Assembly (NCBI GenBank): GCA_009829735.1
Contig: CM020619.1
Location: 8,298,375 to 8,362,374 of the forward strand
Length of the DNA stretch: 64,000 nucleotides
Reading direction: 5' to 3'
DNA from: Pyropia yezoensis
Lineage: Eukaryota > Rhodophyta > Bangiophyceae > Bangiales > Bangiaceae
Both the position numbers and the translations under genes were made by a program. Below the pieces are notes generated by a model. That model was not told the origin of the DNA. It searched no databases and worked only from the letters and a program-made list of their open reading frames with translations. Within the stretch, counting starts at the first letter, position 1, and every line of letters begins with the position of its first letter. This document shows, piece by piece, positions 30,994 through 39,724 of this stretch.

Positions 30994-33177
30994 TTACTCG
31001 TTTCCCGCCCTTGGTAGGGTGCTGTCCGCCGGGACATCCGGCTGAGGAGGTGCCCCCTCGACGGCCAGTACTCCACCTGGAGCTGGCTGCCTATCCGGTG
31101 CGGGTCCGGGTGCTCGGGGGGGATACCCCCCGGTGGATGCCTTGCGTTGCGCCGCTGCCCGCCGAGACTCCTCGGGGATGAGTGGGCAGGAAGACACCCA
31201 GTGCTGGGGATCCCCACACAACATACATCCGGACGTGCCGGTCCCCCCTTGAGGTCGCATCGGGGTAGCCCCGTAGCTACGGTTGCCTCCCTCGGGCGCC
31301 CGAGTGCCTGCTCCCTGGTAGGCCTTGGGTCCTTGGGTCAACCGGAACATGGACTCCCCCAACCGGTTGGGTCGGCCCGCAATCTGCGGAGGTGCCTCCG
31401 TGCGCACCGCCCATGTTGGCAAGGGTTGGTGAGGGTTACCCGTCACCGGGGAGTACCCCGTAGTCCGCACATACGGGACGCGGCGTCCCGTCCCTTCGTT
31501 GACCTGGAACTGGGTTCCAGCCGGGGCGATGTACGCTACCGTACCATGTTCATCAATCACCGGCGTCGCCGGTAGCAACAGGTGGCCCTGTTGGTCGACT
31601 AGAGGTTCATCCTCACCCGTCGGGGTATGTTCGGTCGCCACCAGTACTGGTGCGGCCTTACGTTCCACCTTCTCTTGCCTCGGTACCGGGGTAAGACTGG
31701 GCTTGCCTCCCTCACCCTTGGGCTTCGGGGCCAAGGCACACTCCGGGTGTAGAACCCGGTAGGCGTCCCCTAGGGACTTGCACATATGCATCAGTCGACT
31801 GAAGTTCGTCCGTGCCGTGTTGGCGCCCCGTGCGGATATCCGCACGTAGTTGGGTACTCCTGCGAACAGGATGGCCCGTAGCTCCCCTTCTCCGAGGAGC
31901 TTCCCCAGCTCGTAGTCGAGCTCTTGGATCCGGCGTCCAAACATCTCTTCATCCTCCCAGGACTGGGCGGTGGCAGTGCGAAGGGCCCGATAGTGGTCCT
32001 CGCACTTGTCCTCACTGAGGTAGCTGCTAAGCAGCTCCTTCAATATCCCACGGTAATCCATGGGGGTGGCCGCGACCCTCATTCCCGGCATCGGGGATGC
32101 CTGGCGAAGAATGCCTCGCACCCGTTCATCAACAAAGAACGGGAGGATCTCCAGGGCCAGCCCCTCGTTAACGAGCGCCTTGTCTGCGGCTGCCTTGAAG
32201 CTAGTCAAGAAGCCGATGACTGCCAACGGGCGTCCGTTCGGCCCCCCGAACATAGGGACTCCCTTCATAAGGGTCTGCATAGAGCGGATCGCCCGATGCG
32301 ACGTATTACGCATCGATTCCGATACGGTGGTAGAGCGGTCCTCCAAACGATAACGTTCCGGAGTAAGAACCGACCGGAAGACCTCGTTGACGATCTCCGT
32401 GTCAGCGTCCTGGATATCCAGTCGCTTAGCCAGTTGATGAGCGAACTCATCGGACTCCATCCGCTTCAGTAGGCTCGCAGTTACCTGCGCGGTCATAGCT
32501 TCCACCACTGAAGATGGTACTTCAGGCGTCGGCACCTCGGGAACCCGAGTTGCCGGGCCTCCTTCGTCGTGGGGGTACTGCGAGAGGGTACCCCCTCCCC
32601 CAATAACCGACTCTCCCCCGGCGTACGTATCCGCCGGGTCGTGTCCGCGGAGTCCGCTTCGGGTGCTCCGAGCGTATCGCTCCGTGTGACTCCGTTCCAA
32701 CTCTGCCGACGAGTCGGACCCATACCCCATTGTGTCCGGGGGTTGTCCAGGAGTAGCAACCCCAGGATTGACCCTGGTGGACTCCGAAAGTAGTCCGGCC
32801 GGTTCGAACCGTACCGGTGTGGGAGGAACACGACGGGGTCCCGTCGTGTGCCGTGTTGACATCAACACTGCCATTGCGTCCTCCGTCCGATCTTGACGGG
32901 CGTCGAGCCCGGAAAACCGGGCCTCGATGCGGGCCAATGATGCCATCAGGGAATCCCCTGGTGAAGGAGGCGGCGGAGTGAGGTCGGTCGACGACAGTTG
33001 AGGCGGGCCCCCGCCTCCTGCCGTCCGAGCCGTGCCAAACGTCGATCCGGCACCGGAAAGCATTGGCGTCTCAATGTTATCGATCGGGTTCCCGATCCCG
33101 GTTCCCGTAGTCACCTCCGGAGTCGGCGTCGACGCCGATCCGTCATCTTGAACGTTCCCCGTCTCTTGGGTAGACAT
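30994..33177 (-). CDS. gag: E3 Gag
   Basis: An open frame of 727 residues from ATG 33177 (MSTQETGNVQ). It has a disordered Thr/Pro/Gly-rich N-terminus with heptad-like helices (SLARIEARFSGLDARQ), a capsid-like central part (FLTSFKAAADKALVNEG), a Pro-rich stretch, and a CCHC knuckle CMLCGDPQHWVSSC near 31205. It ends LPRAGNE, the same GNE ending as the other two Gags. It is much diverged from E1 and E2 in sequence, so the shared end of gag stands out. Confidence 0.92.
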   Translation of the reverse strand: MSTQETGNVQDDGSASTPTPEVTTGTGIGNPIDNIETPMLSGAGSTFGTARTAGGGGPPQLSSTDLTPPPPSPGDSLMASLARIEARFSGLDARQDRTEDAMAVLMSTRHTTGPRRVPPTPVRFEPAGLLSESTRVNPGVATPGQPPDTMGYGSDSSAELERSHTERYARSTRSGLRGHDPADTYAGGESVIGGGGTLSQYPHDEGGPATRVPEVPTPEVPSSVVEAMTAQVTASLLKRMESDEFAHQLAKRLDIQDADTEIVNEVFRSVLTPERYRLEDRSTTVSESMRNTSHRAIRSMQTLMKGVPMFGGPNGRPLAVIGFLTSFKAAADKALVNEGLALEILPFFVDERVRGILRQASPMPGMRVAATPMDYRGILKELLSSYLSEDKCEDHYRALRTATAQSWEDEEMFGRRIQELDYELGKLLGEGELRAILFAGVPNYVRISARGANTARTNFSRLMHMCKSLGDAYRVLHPECALAPKPKGEGGKPSLTPVPRQEKVERKAAPVLVATEHTPTGEDEPLVDQQGHLLLPATPVIDEHGTVAYIAPAGTQFQVNEGTGRRVPYVRTTGYSPVTGNPHQPLPTWAVRTEAPPQIAGRPNRLGESMFRLTQGPKAYQGAGTRAPEGGNRSYGATPMRPQGGTGTSGCMLCGDPQHWVSSCPLIPEESRRAAAQRKASTGGYPPRAPGPAPDRQPAPGGVLAVEGAPPQPDVPADSTLPRAGNE
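31000..31006 (-). promoter_or_regulatory. E3 putative -1 frameshift heptamer GGGAAAC
   Basis: G GGA AAC in gag phase, one codon (GAG) before the TAA stop. The -1 frame is open through to the pol ATG at 30985. The wider context CGGGAAACGAGTA matches E2 exactly and E1 in all but one base. Confidence 0.7.
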
Positions 33178-33384
33178 AGTCACAATCAGTCAACCGACGC
33201 AACGACCACCACGAATAAGAGAGCGAGGGGGTAGATTGGGGAGAGTAACAGTAGGTCACAGTCACAGGTAAAAGCTCAACACAATCGATCAGGTCGCAAC
33301 ACCACGAGTACAAGAAAAGGACCGGATCCCTATCCGTGTGCCAGGGCCGAAGACGGCGTCACCACAAGGGTGACGGAAACCCGT

Positions 33385-33401
33385 CCCCTGCTGCTCCACC
33401 A
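33385..33401 (-). other. E3 primer-binding site
   Basis: The same 17-base site as in E1 and E2 (minus TGGTGGAGCAGCAGGGG), one base inside the 5' LTR. Confidence 0.8.
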
Positions 33402-33402
33402 A

Positions 33403-33765
33403 TGTAGCACAATAGGAATCCGTCGCACGTCCACTCTCAGGGAACACTCACCAAGGGGGATCGGCACCAACGTCACCGGGAGGCCAAGGTTGCTGTCCTT
33501 GGAGCGCAAGCCACGGGACCAAGATGGGAGCCCAAATGGGAGGGGTTTGTTGTTCTACCTTGGCCGGCGGTGGATTCGCCACCGGCCCCCTCGTTATAAA
33601 CCCTCGGAGACACTACTAACTACCCTCCACCCCAAGATGCAAGTCCCTCTGGTCATACGTAACTTATAGATACCGTGACCAGTACGAACTATCAAATTGA
33701 AAGTTAAGGGTTAGAAATAGCCCCCCTGATATTAGGGTCACAATACGGACAACCATATTGCTACA
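33403..33765 (-). repeat. E3 5' LTR
   Basis: A 363 bp repeat of 22943-23305, followed by target duplication GGGGT at 33766-33770. Confidence 0.95.
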
Positions 33766-34019
33766 GGGGTCTACCCCTTCGGGCACCGTCGTGCCAGGGA
33801 GGGTAGCCATGTTGGTCTCTTGACAGCCACAGTCCAGTTGCCTGCGTGTACAAAGATCGCAAGACCACAAGAGAGGGGTTGGAGAGCCAGGAATGGGATT
33901 CCCGTGAACGGGTGCAAATAAATCCCAAACCACAGAAAAAGACAGAACAGGAACAACCCAACCGCTGCTCCCAAATGTCTCTTCTCAAACACTTCAATCC
34001 CCTGCTGCTCCACCAAATA
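33766..34019 (-). other. E2 leader and gag start, right of E3
   Basis: Holds the first codons of E2 gag (ATG at 33810) and about 200 bases of untranslated leader up to the primer-binding site at 33999-34015. That site is identical to those of E1 and E3. Confidence 0.8.
33999..34015 (-). other. E2 primer-binding site
   Basis: The minus strand reads TGGTGGAGCAGCAGGGG four bases inside the 5' LTR. It is identical to the sites of E1 and E3 although the elements are otherwise well diverged. Confidence 0.8.
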
Positions 34020-34592
34020 TGTGGTATAAAACTCGATCCTCTCAGACACGTGTCAATATCTCTCGGAGGAAAGGGAAAGGTAACCCAGAAAGGGGAACTA
34101 CGAGAGTGGTATGCCTGTTGCCTCACGTGCCTGCTCGCGGAGCAAACAGATACGCACGGTAGTGCACACGGGGAAGAGGAAAGCAAACGAGCAGTTGTGT
34201 TTTTCCCTGAGGGCGCGGGCCAAGGGCGCCGCGCTGTCCCTCTTCGCGTGCATCTTGGGGAGCCTCGGCACGTTGGCCAGGTAGCCCCCCCATACCCCCG
34301 AATGGCCCCGACCCGATTCTAACCTCGTCAGGTCGGGGGCCACTATCACTACTAACTCTATTCCCACTCACTAATCTCACACTCAAATTCTCTCAAATCA
34401 AGTCCCACACAAGTACGCAAAAACCCATCAGAAAATCCCTCTCTCACGTGTGGGTAGCGTAGTCCACCGCATCCCAGTGTCGGGCACGGGCCACGGCCGC
34501 CAATCATCACCACACGGCGGGCGTGTTCTGGCACCTGGTGCCCTCTGGTCGCAGTCCCGGGTCGGCGCCAAGTCGGGGCCAGGGATGCTACA
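34020..34592 (-). repeat. E2 5' LTR
   Basis: A 573 bp repeat of 14125-14694, diverged by a few percent. The base string after it, CTTGT, does not match the one before the other LTR. Confidence 0.92.
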
Positions 34593-35108
34593 CTTGTATG
34601 ATACAGATATCTGCTCAGGCTTCGTCCGCTTAACATGGTTGTTTAACATCTCGACCACGGTACCGCTTTCAGGGGCGATGGCCATCGTGGGCCCCGGTGA
34701 CACCACCAGCGATGAAACCTGGGCGCGCGCCGTGGATAATCCCGTTTGGGAGCCGCTCTCTTGATAGGGGGACTGCGCGGGGAGGGCCTCGGAAATCCCG
34801 CCAATAGTTGACAAAGCCATGGTACCGCTTTCTGGGGCGATGGCCGTCGTGGGCCCGGGCGACACCGCCAGCGATGACACCGGGGCTGGCGTCACAGATA
34901 CTCCCGCAAGGGAGCAGCATGCTTGTGAGGGGGCCGGCGCGGGGGGGGGCTCGGAATTCCCCTCAATAGTTGACAGGGAGGCATCAGGAGCAGGCCGCCG
35001 CGCCACGCGACTGGCCTTCTCCGCCTTGGACTTGCATGCCGTACAAACTCTTTCCCGTTCTGATGGGGTCAGTCCTTGCTGAGCACTTGCCTTGTCGGAG
35101 TCCCAAAG
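34593..35108 (-). CDS. Possible host exon truncated by E2
   Basis: A minus-strand open segment that runs straight into the E2 LTR. It begins after a splice-acceptor-like CCCCTAG and encodes LTPSERERVCTACKSKAEKA. Two 54-residue units follow in tandem, each starting LSTI and ending with APESGT; they align without gaps and are moderately diverged. The tail is MLNNHVKRTKPEQ. An in-frame, gap-free repeat with this divergence suggests the segment was under coding constraint. The CxxC with basic residues could be half of a zinc-binding site. No family was recognised. E2 probably inserted in this gene. Confidence 0.4.
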
Positions 35109-35206
35109 CTAGGGGATCGCCGCCGGCCCAGAGCGCAGTTTGGGAAGTAGGTCCGTCGAAACAGTAGAGTGCAGAAGAGATTGGCACTGTTGCCGACGTC
35201 TTTTAC

Positions 35207-35377
35207 CAGAGGGAGATACAAGCAGATAGCACGCCAGGCACGTCCCAAGCGTCACGCCGTTGGTGCCTGCTCCGCCCGAAAGAGCGCACTCGCGGACTGG
35301 CACGCAGGCGAGGAAGTCGACGGCGTCCTGGTCGCCGATGACACCTACGCGCACAGCCTGCTGCCACCGCCTTGTTC
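35207..35377 (-). CDS. Possible upstream exon of the same host gene
   Basis: 171 bases bounded on the minus strand by a good acceptor (CCCCTCTGCAG) and a donor (GTAAAAG). They encode RRWQQAVRVGVIGDQDAVDFL and CALSGGAGTNGVTLG-like sequence. The predicted phase does not join cleanly to the segment at 34593-35108, so the exon model is uncertain. Confidence 0.25.
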
Positions 35378-37181
35378 CTGCAGAGGGGTACAAGAATGGC
35401 GACAAGCATGACACACACACATAGGCAGGAGCAGCACCAATAAGAACTTTCTCAATCCTGAGGGAGGACGTGTACCTGGCCAGACATAATGGCATGAGAA
35501 GATAAAAAATGTACACACGGCCACACGAGAAAAGTCGTTGAGAAAAAGCACCTACGTAAGAACATGCCCTTGTTATCCGTGAGCTTCTGTTCATGATGAC
35601 GTAGGGAAGCAGGCCAGGAGGGTCTGCTTTTCAGTTGCTTTTTTGACAAACGTGCACGTACCTCGGCGGGGGGGCGGGCTCAAAAGTGCCCATTGACATA
35701 GCAGCGGCCACTGCACCCGGCTGTAGCACTTGACAGATCAAAAAAAGAAAGACGAGGCTTGCGGACGATTGTTGTCGAGGGCAGGGATGGTGTTTGTCGA
35801 AGAGAGCGGGTGTATGCGGGGACTGGAGGGGTAGACCTGGCCGTAGCAGGACTGCCGAGATGAGGTCTGGAAGCGCCTGTTAAGAGATCATAAGTTTTCG
35901 CAGGGCCGTTCGAACTGGGAACGTGGCACGTGAATTACCTCCACGTGTCCGACCCAGATGTCCTCCTTAACCAGGGGTGTGCCCCCTCGGCGGCCCCACA
36001 ACATACATGCCGTCTGCAGCGGGCCCATCACACCCCCCTCCTCGCGCCGCGCCAACCCCAGCCCCCCCCGCCCGTCCACCCGCCCCTGCGGAGCGGGCGG
36101 GTGGGTGGGCCTGGGGAGGTCTCGTACATGAGCAGGTGGTTGGCCCAGGTCACCCCCTGCACGGCCGCCGCAAGCGACGTCTCGGCCACAAACGACGCCG
36201 CCGTTGCTGCCCGGGCTGCCCTGGCGGTCCCACCCTCAGCCCCGCCGCGACAGCCGCCACGGGGGAGAAAAGAGAGCGGCGCACTACCCCACCGCGCGCA
36301 CCTGCTGCCGCGCTGCCGTACAAGCCGTCCGCCGCCCGCGCAGCCCCCAGCGTGGCAGAGGCCGTTTCCACCCGCCCTGTCATGGCCGCCGCCCGCCGCC
36401 GACTTGCTGCTCGTCTCCAAAAACCAGGGCGGGGCAGGGGTGGCGGATGAAGTCACCCCCACCACCCCCCATCTGGACGTCGCCGGCGTCCCGCCCGCCG
36501 CGTCGGCCGCGTCGGCCGGCCAGTGCTGACCACCATGGCCTCCGTGGGGGCGGCGACGGAAGCGGTTGGCCGGGCCTCAGCGCCTTTCCTCCCCCGCGGG
36601 TGGTAGCTGGCATCCTTAAGTTGATGTGGGGGCCTGCACGGGCAAACGGGCGGGCGGGCGTGCGGACGAGCGGGTGCGTGGGTGGGGGGGTGGACGGGCG
36701 GGCGGGAGCCGGTGAAGGAAAGGTGGCGGTCGAGCGCTGATTCAGCATCCGGAGGGGCAGTCAAGCGGGAATTGTCCTGAACAGCGGCGTTTCTCCCGCA
36801 GTGGGCCCAGTGTTTGTTCAGTCCCTCTACCCGTCGTAAGATCTCTGATCGTGTTGTCGGCGCGTGGGGGGACCGACTTGATGTCGGGGGGGCCGCTGGG
36901 GGGACCGTACATACAGTCGTACTTCCGTCCGTTGGGGGACCGGGGAGGGATTGCAAGTCTGAGCGTGCGTTAATGCGGCGGCTACCGGTCGAAGCGCGCG
37001 CCATCCGGCAAAGCCTTCTCTCCAATCGTACGCCCGATAGCTCCAGACAGATGTGCACAAAAGACGCAAAATAGGCACACAAGCATGAGAGAGTTACGAA
37101 AAGAGAGATGAGAAACACAGGAGACACAAAGAGACCTATGACCAGCGGCAGTGCACGAGCTACGCACTGCGTGCAGCACAC
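35378..37181. other. No confident gene; 3' flank of the PiT gene
   Basis: A mixed region. A G/C-rich block at 36030-36720 has open frames on both strands, with protein-like stretches such as TWANHLLMYETSP (minus, near 36120) and GGTPLVKEDIWVGHVE before a GTAATT donor (near 35940). No family or gene structure could be settled. The 500 bases before 37182 are probably the PiT 3' untranslated region, on the minus strand. Confidence 0.4.
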
Positions 37182-39487
37182 TTACGACGAGAGGACGGGG
37201 ATCCCCGAACAGCGGATGCCACGGAAGACAGGGGCGGCCGGGTTGGTCGCGTCGTCGAGCACAAACAGCTGCTCGCCTGGGCAGTAGTTGAGCTCCTGCG
37301 GCTGGTCATAGATCTGGGGTGAGTAGGAGGCAAACGAAAAGATGGCCGCCGCGAGCGCCCCCGTGAAGATAACGGTGAAGACCCATCCGACGGCAATGCC
37401 GAAGAACTGTTTCCAGTTGACCGTGTTGCCCTTGAGCTCCACCACCCCCACCCCAATCGTCGACCCGACCTGGCAATGGGTGGTCGACACGGGCAGGCCA
37501 ATTCGCGACGCGATAATGACCGTCAGGGCGGCACCCACCTCAATGGCAAAGCCACGCGACGGGGTAAGCTTGGTCAGCTTCATGCCAATGGCCACAATAA
37601 TGCGGTAGCCCCACATGGCCAGCCCGAGCACAATGCCGGCGCCGCCCAGGGCAAGAATCCAAACGGGCACGTCCTGCTTGTTGCTGCCATACTCGTTGAA
37701 GTTGCCCCGCGTGCAGTCCGTGTAGCAGGTAGCCGTCTCTTGCGTAAAGACGCCCTCGTCGTCGTACAGAGAGAACGTCTCTGCCGTGTCCGCGACCGAC
37801 AAGGGGAAGCTCCTCGTCTCGGGGAAGGCAGGCGTCGAAGTGCACTGGTAAAACTTGACGCCCTCCGCGTTGGTGCCGCAGAATGAGCCGCCGTCGGGGA
37901 CAGGATCGTCCTCGCTGAAAGCCTGGCCCCCCAGTGGGCCGCCCGAGTACTGGCCGTCCGACTCAAACTTGGTCGTGCCAACCTTGGCAATCGCGCCATT
38001 GCTATTGTACAGCTGGAAGATGGACGAAAAGGGACCAATGCTGTTCGCAACGTCGTTGGCACCGTGCGCAAACGAGTCAAACGCGGCGGTGAAAACCTGC
38101 AGCCAGGAGAAGAGCTGCTCCGCCTTGGGGTCAAACTTCTCGGCATTGTCGTGCATCGCCACCACCTCGTCAGACAGCTCGTCGTGCATGCCCTGCGAGT
38201 CGACGTTGATGCCGACCTTGGCCAGCGCCGAATTCACCTTGGACTCCTTCGCCTTCATGTCCGGGTTCTTCATCATCTCCACCTGGCGCTCCTCCCACCG
38301 GTCCACAAACCGCTTGGCCGCAGGAATGACAGTCCACCAAGAGATGAGGGCAACCAGCAGACCGCCGCCAAGGGCAATGCCCGTCGCCTCGGCAGCCGAG
38401 AACTTCTCGTCCAGGTCCAGGTTGGGCGACCCCTTGTAAATGATAAAGAAGATGGTGATGGCCACGGTGAAGGCGTAGAAAAGGGGCAGGAAGATGAAAC
38501 CATTCTTGTAGGGGTTGGCCGACCTCAGCACCGTCGTGCGCACAATGAGGAAAATGATGACCCCAAAGATACCCGACAGGACAGGCGACACCACCCACGA
38601 GATGATGACGCCGACCATGCCCTTAAGCCGCTTGAGGCCGCTCCCGCTCGACAGCCAGATGACCGCCGACGTGCCGCGGAAGGCCAGGCCAACGCCCACC
38701 AGCGAGCCGATAATGGAGTGGGTGGTCGACACGGGAAGACCAAAGTAGGTGGCCACCACCAGCCACACCGACGAGGCGGCCAGCGCAGACAGGAAGCCCA
38801 GCATAAGCAGCTCGGGGCCGTTGGAGGCGCCAGCGTTGGCGGGGTCAAACAGGTCCACGTCAATAATCTTTTTGCGCACTGGAAATGGGGGAAAGTTAAG
38901 GAGGGGGGGGGTTGTGTACCGCCACAGGGAGGAAGCAATGCAAGCAGGCGATGTGCCAGGTCCAAGAGTCAGAACACAGACCCGTGACTGCAGAAGGATG
39001 CCAGAAAAAAAGACAGAGCAGACTGCTCACAACCCCCAGCCCGCCGCTGCCTTGCACAGTCGACTAGCAGCACCAGCATCCTCGCCACAATGCGCTGTCT
39101 CTGTCCGCACCCCGCTCCCCCCCCCTTCCGACGCATGCCTAAGCCAACCGCGGCCCCCTCCCCCAACGCTCCCCCCCCCACCCCCCCAGAACAAAACGTA
39201 CCCGTATCCGTCACCTGCGAGCCAAGCAGGACGGCCCCCCCAAACTCGCAAAACGACGCGATAACGCACGCCCACTTGAGCGTCAGCGACCCCGCCCCCA
39301 CCGACGTGGCAAACGCGTTGGCCACGTCGTTCGCACCAATCCCCCACGCCATAGTAAACGCGAGGATGCCGCCCAGGATGACCATCCACCGGTTGTTGGA
39401 CACTGACTCGACCGTCAGCGCCGGGCCCAGGGAGGCCAGGATGCCCTCATTGGCGGGCGGCCATACGGCCGAGCCAAAAGAGCTCAT
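37182..39487 (-). CDS. Sodium/phosphate symporter, PiT/Pho89/SLC20 family
   Basis: Two exons, 39487-39202 and 38878-37182, joined by a 323-base GT-AG intron, give 660 residues. The family signature occurs in both halves: [17 protein letters not shown] near residue 50 and [16 protein letters not shown] in the second half, each with a following GLPVSTTH motif. This is the inverted duplicated PiT fold with about ten to twelve membrane spans. A long cytosolic loop carries charged helices ([20 protein letters not shown]). An extra loop rich in Cys ([14 protein letters not shown]) may face the outside. It imports inorganic phosphate with Na+ at the plasma membrane. ATG 39487 (MSSFGSAVW) was chosen because residues upstream are low-complexity, although the frame stays open. 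Confidence 0.93.
38879..39201 (-). other. Intron of the PiT gene
   Basis: Donor GTACGT after ACG G and acceptor ATTTCCAG before TGCGCAAAAAG. Splicing makes codon GTG and the family-typical [15 protein letters not shown]. The intron contains a C/G-rich low-complexity stretch. Confidence 0.9.
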
Positions 39488-39714
39488 GGCGAGGGGGGGG
39501 GAGGGAGCCAAACCACCGCCACCACGGTCAACGGCAAGGCACGTCGGCGAAGCGTGGGGGGGGAGGGGGGGGGGAGCGACGAACGCCGCGGCAGCGGGAA
39601 GGCCGGGTGACGGCCTAGCACACGTGCGCAAGCACTGGTCGTCTGACGCGGGTGGTGCGGCACTCGCCACGCAAGTCCCGACTGCGGGGGACGACTAGGA
39701 TCGCCTCGCCCCGC

Positions 39715-39724
39715 GCTATATACC
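39715..39724 (-). promoter_or_regulatory. Candidate TATA box of the PiT gene
   Basis: The minus strand reads GGTATATAGC about 230 bases upstream of the PiT ATG, an AT island in very GC-rich sequence. The spacing suits a short untranslated leader. Confidence 0.45.

Larger units (their letters stand above)
22943..33765 (-). mobile_element. E3: young Ty3/gypsy chromovirus nested in E2
   Basis: 10,823 bp with 363 bp LTRs (TGTAGCA...TGCTACA) that look identical, and a GGGGT target duplication within E2 gag. It carries gag, pol with chromodomain on the minus strand, and an 815-residue antisense frame on the plus strand. gag is open; the pol region shows about one break. LTR identity means recent insertion, later than E2. 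The whole element is unusually rich in short perfect inverted repeats. Confidence 0.95.
14125..34592 (-). mobile_element. E2: older Ty3/gypsy chromovirus, split by E3
   Basis: LTRs of 570 and 573 bp enclose, on the minus strand, gag, protease, RT, RNase H, integrase and chromodomain, plus an antisense reading-frame region near the 3' LTR. The LTRs differ by a few percent, so E2 is clearly older than E1 and E3. Its coding regions are broken in roughly half a dozen places. E3 (22943-33765) is inserted about fifteen codons into E2 gag. Without E3 and its duplicated target E2 would be about 9.6 kb. The bases beside its ends (GACCG left, CTTGT right) do not match, so no target duplication is detectable. 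Confidence 0.93.

Noticed and set aside
34660-34975. Non-coding tandem duplication right of E2
   Set aside because: The two units align as 54 codons without gaps and read as protein, so it is better described as part of a possible exon.
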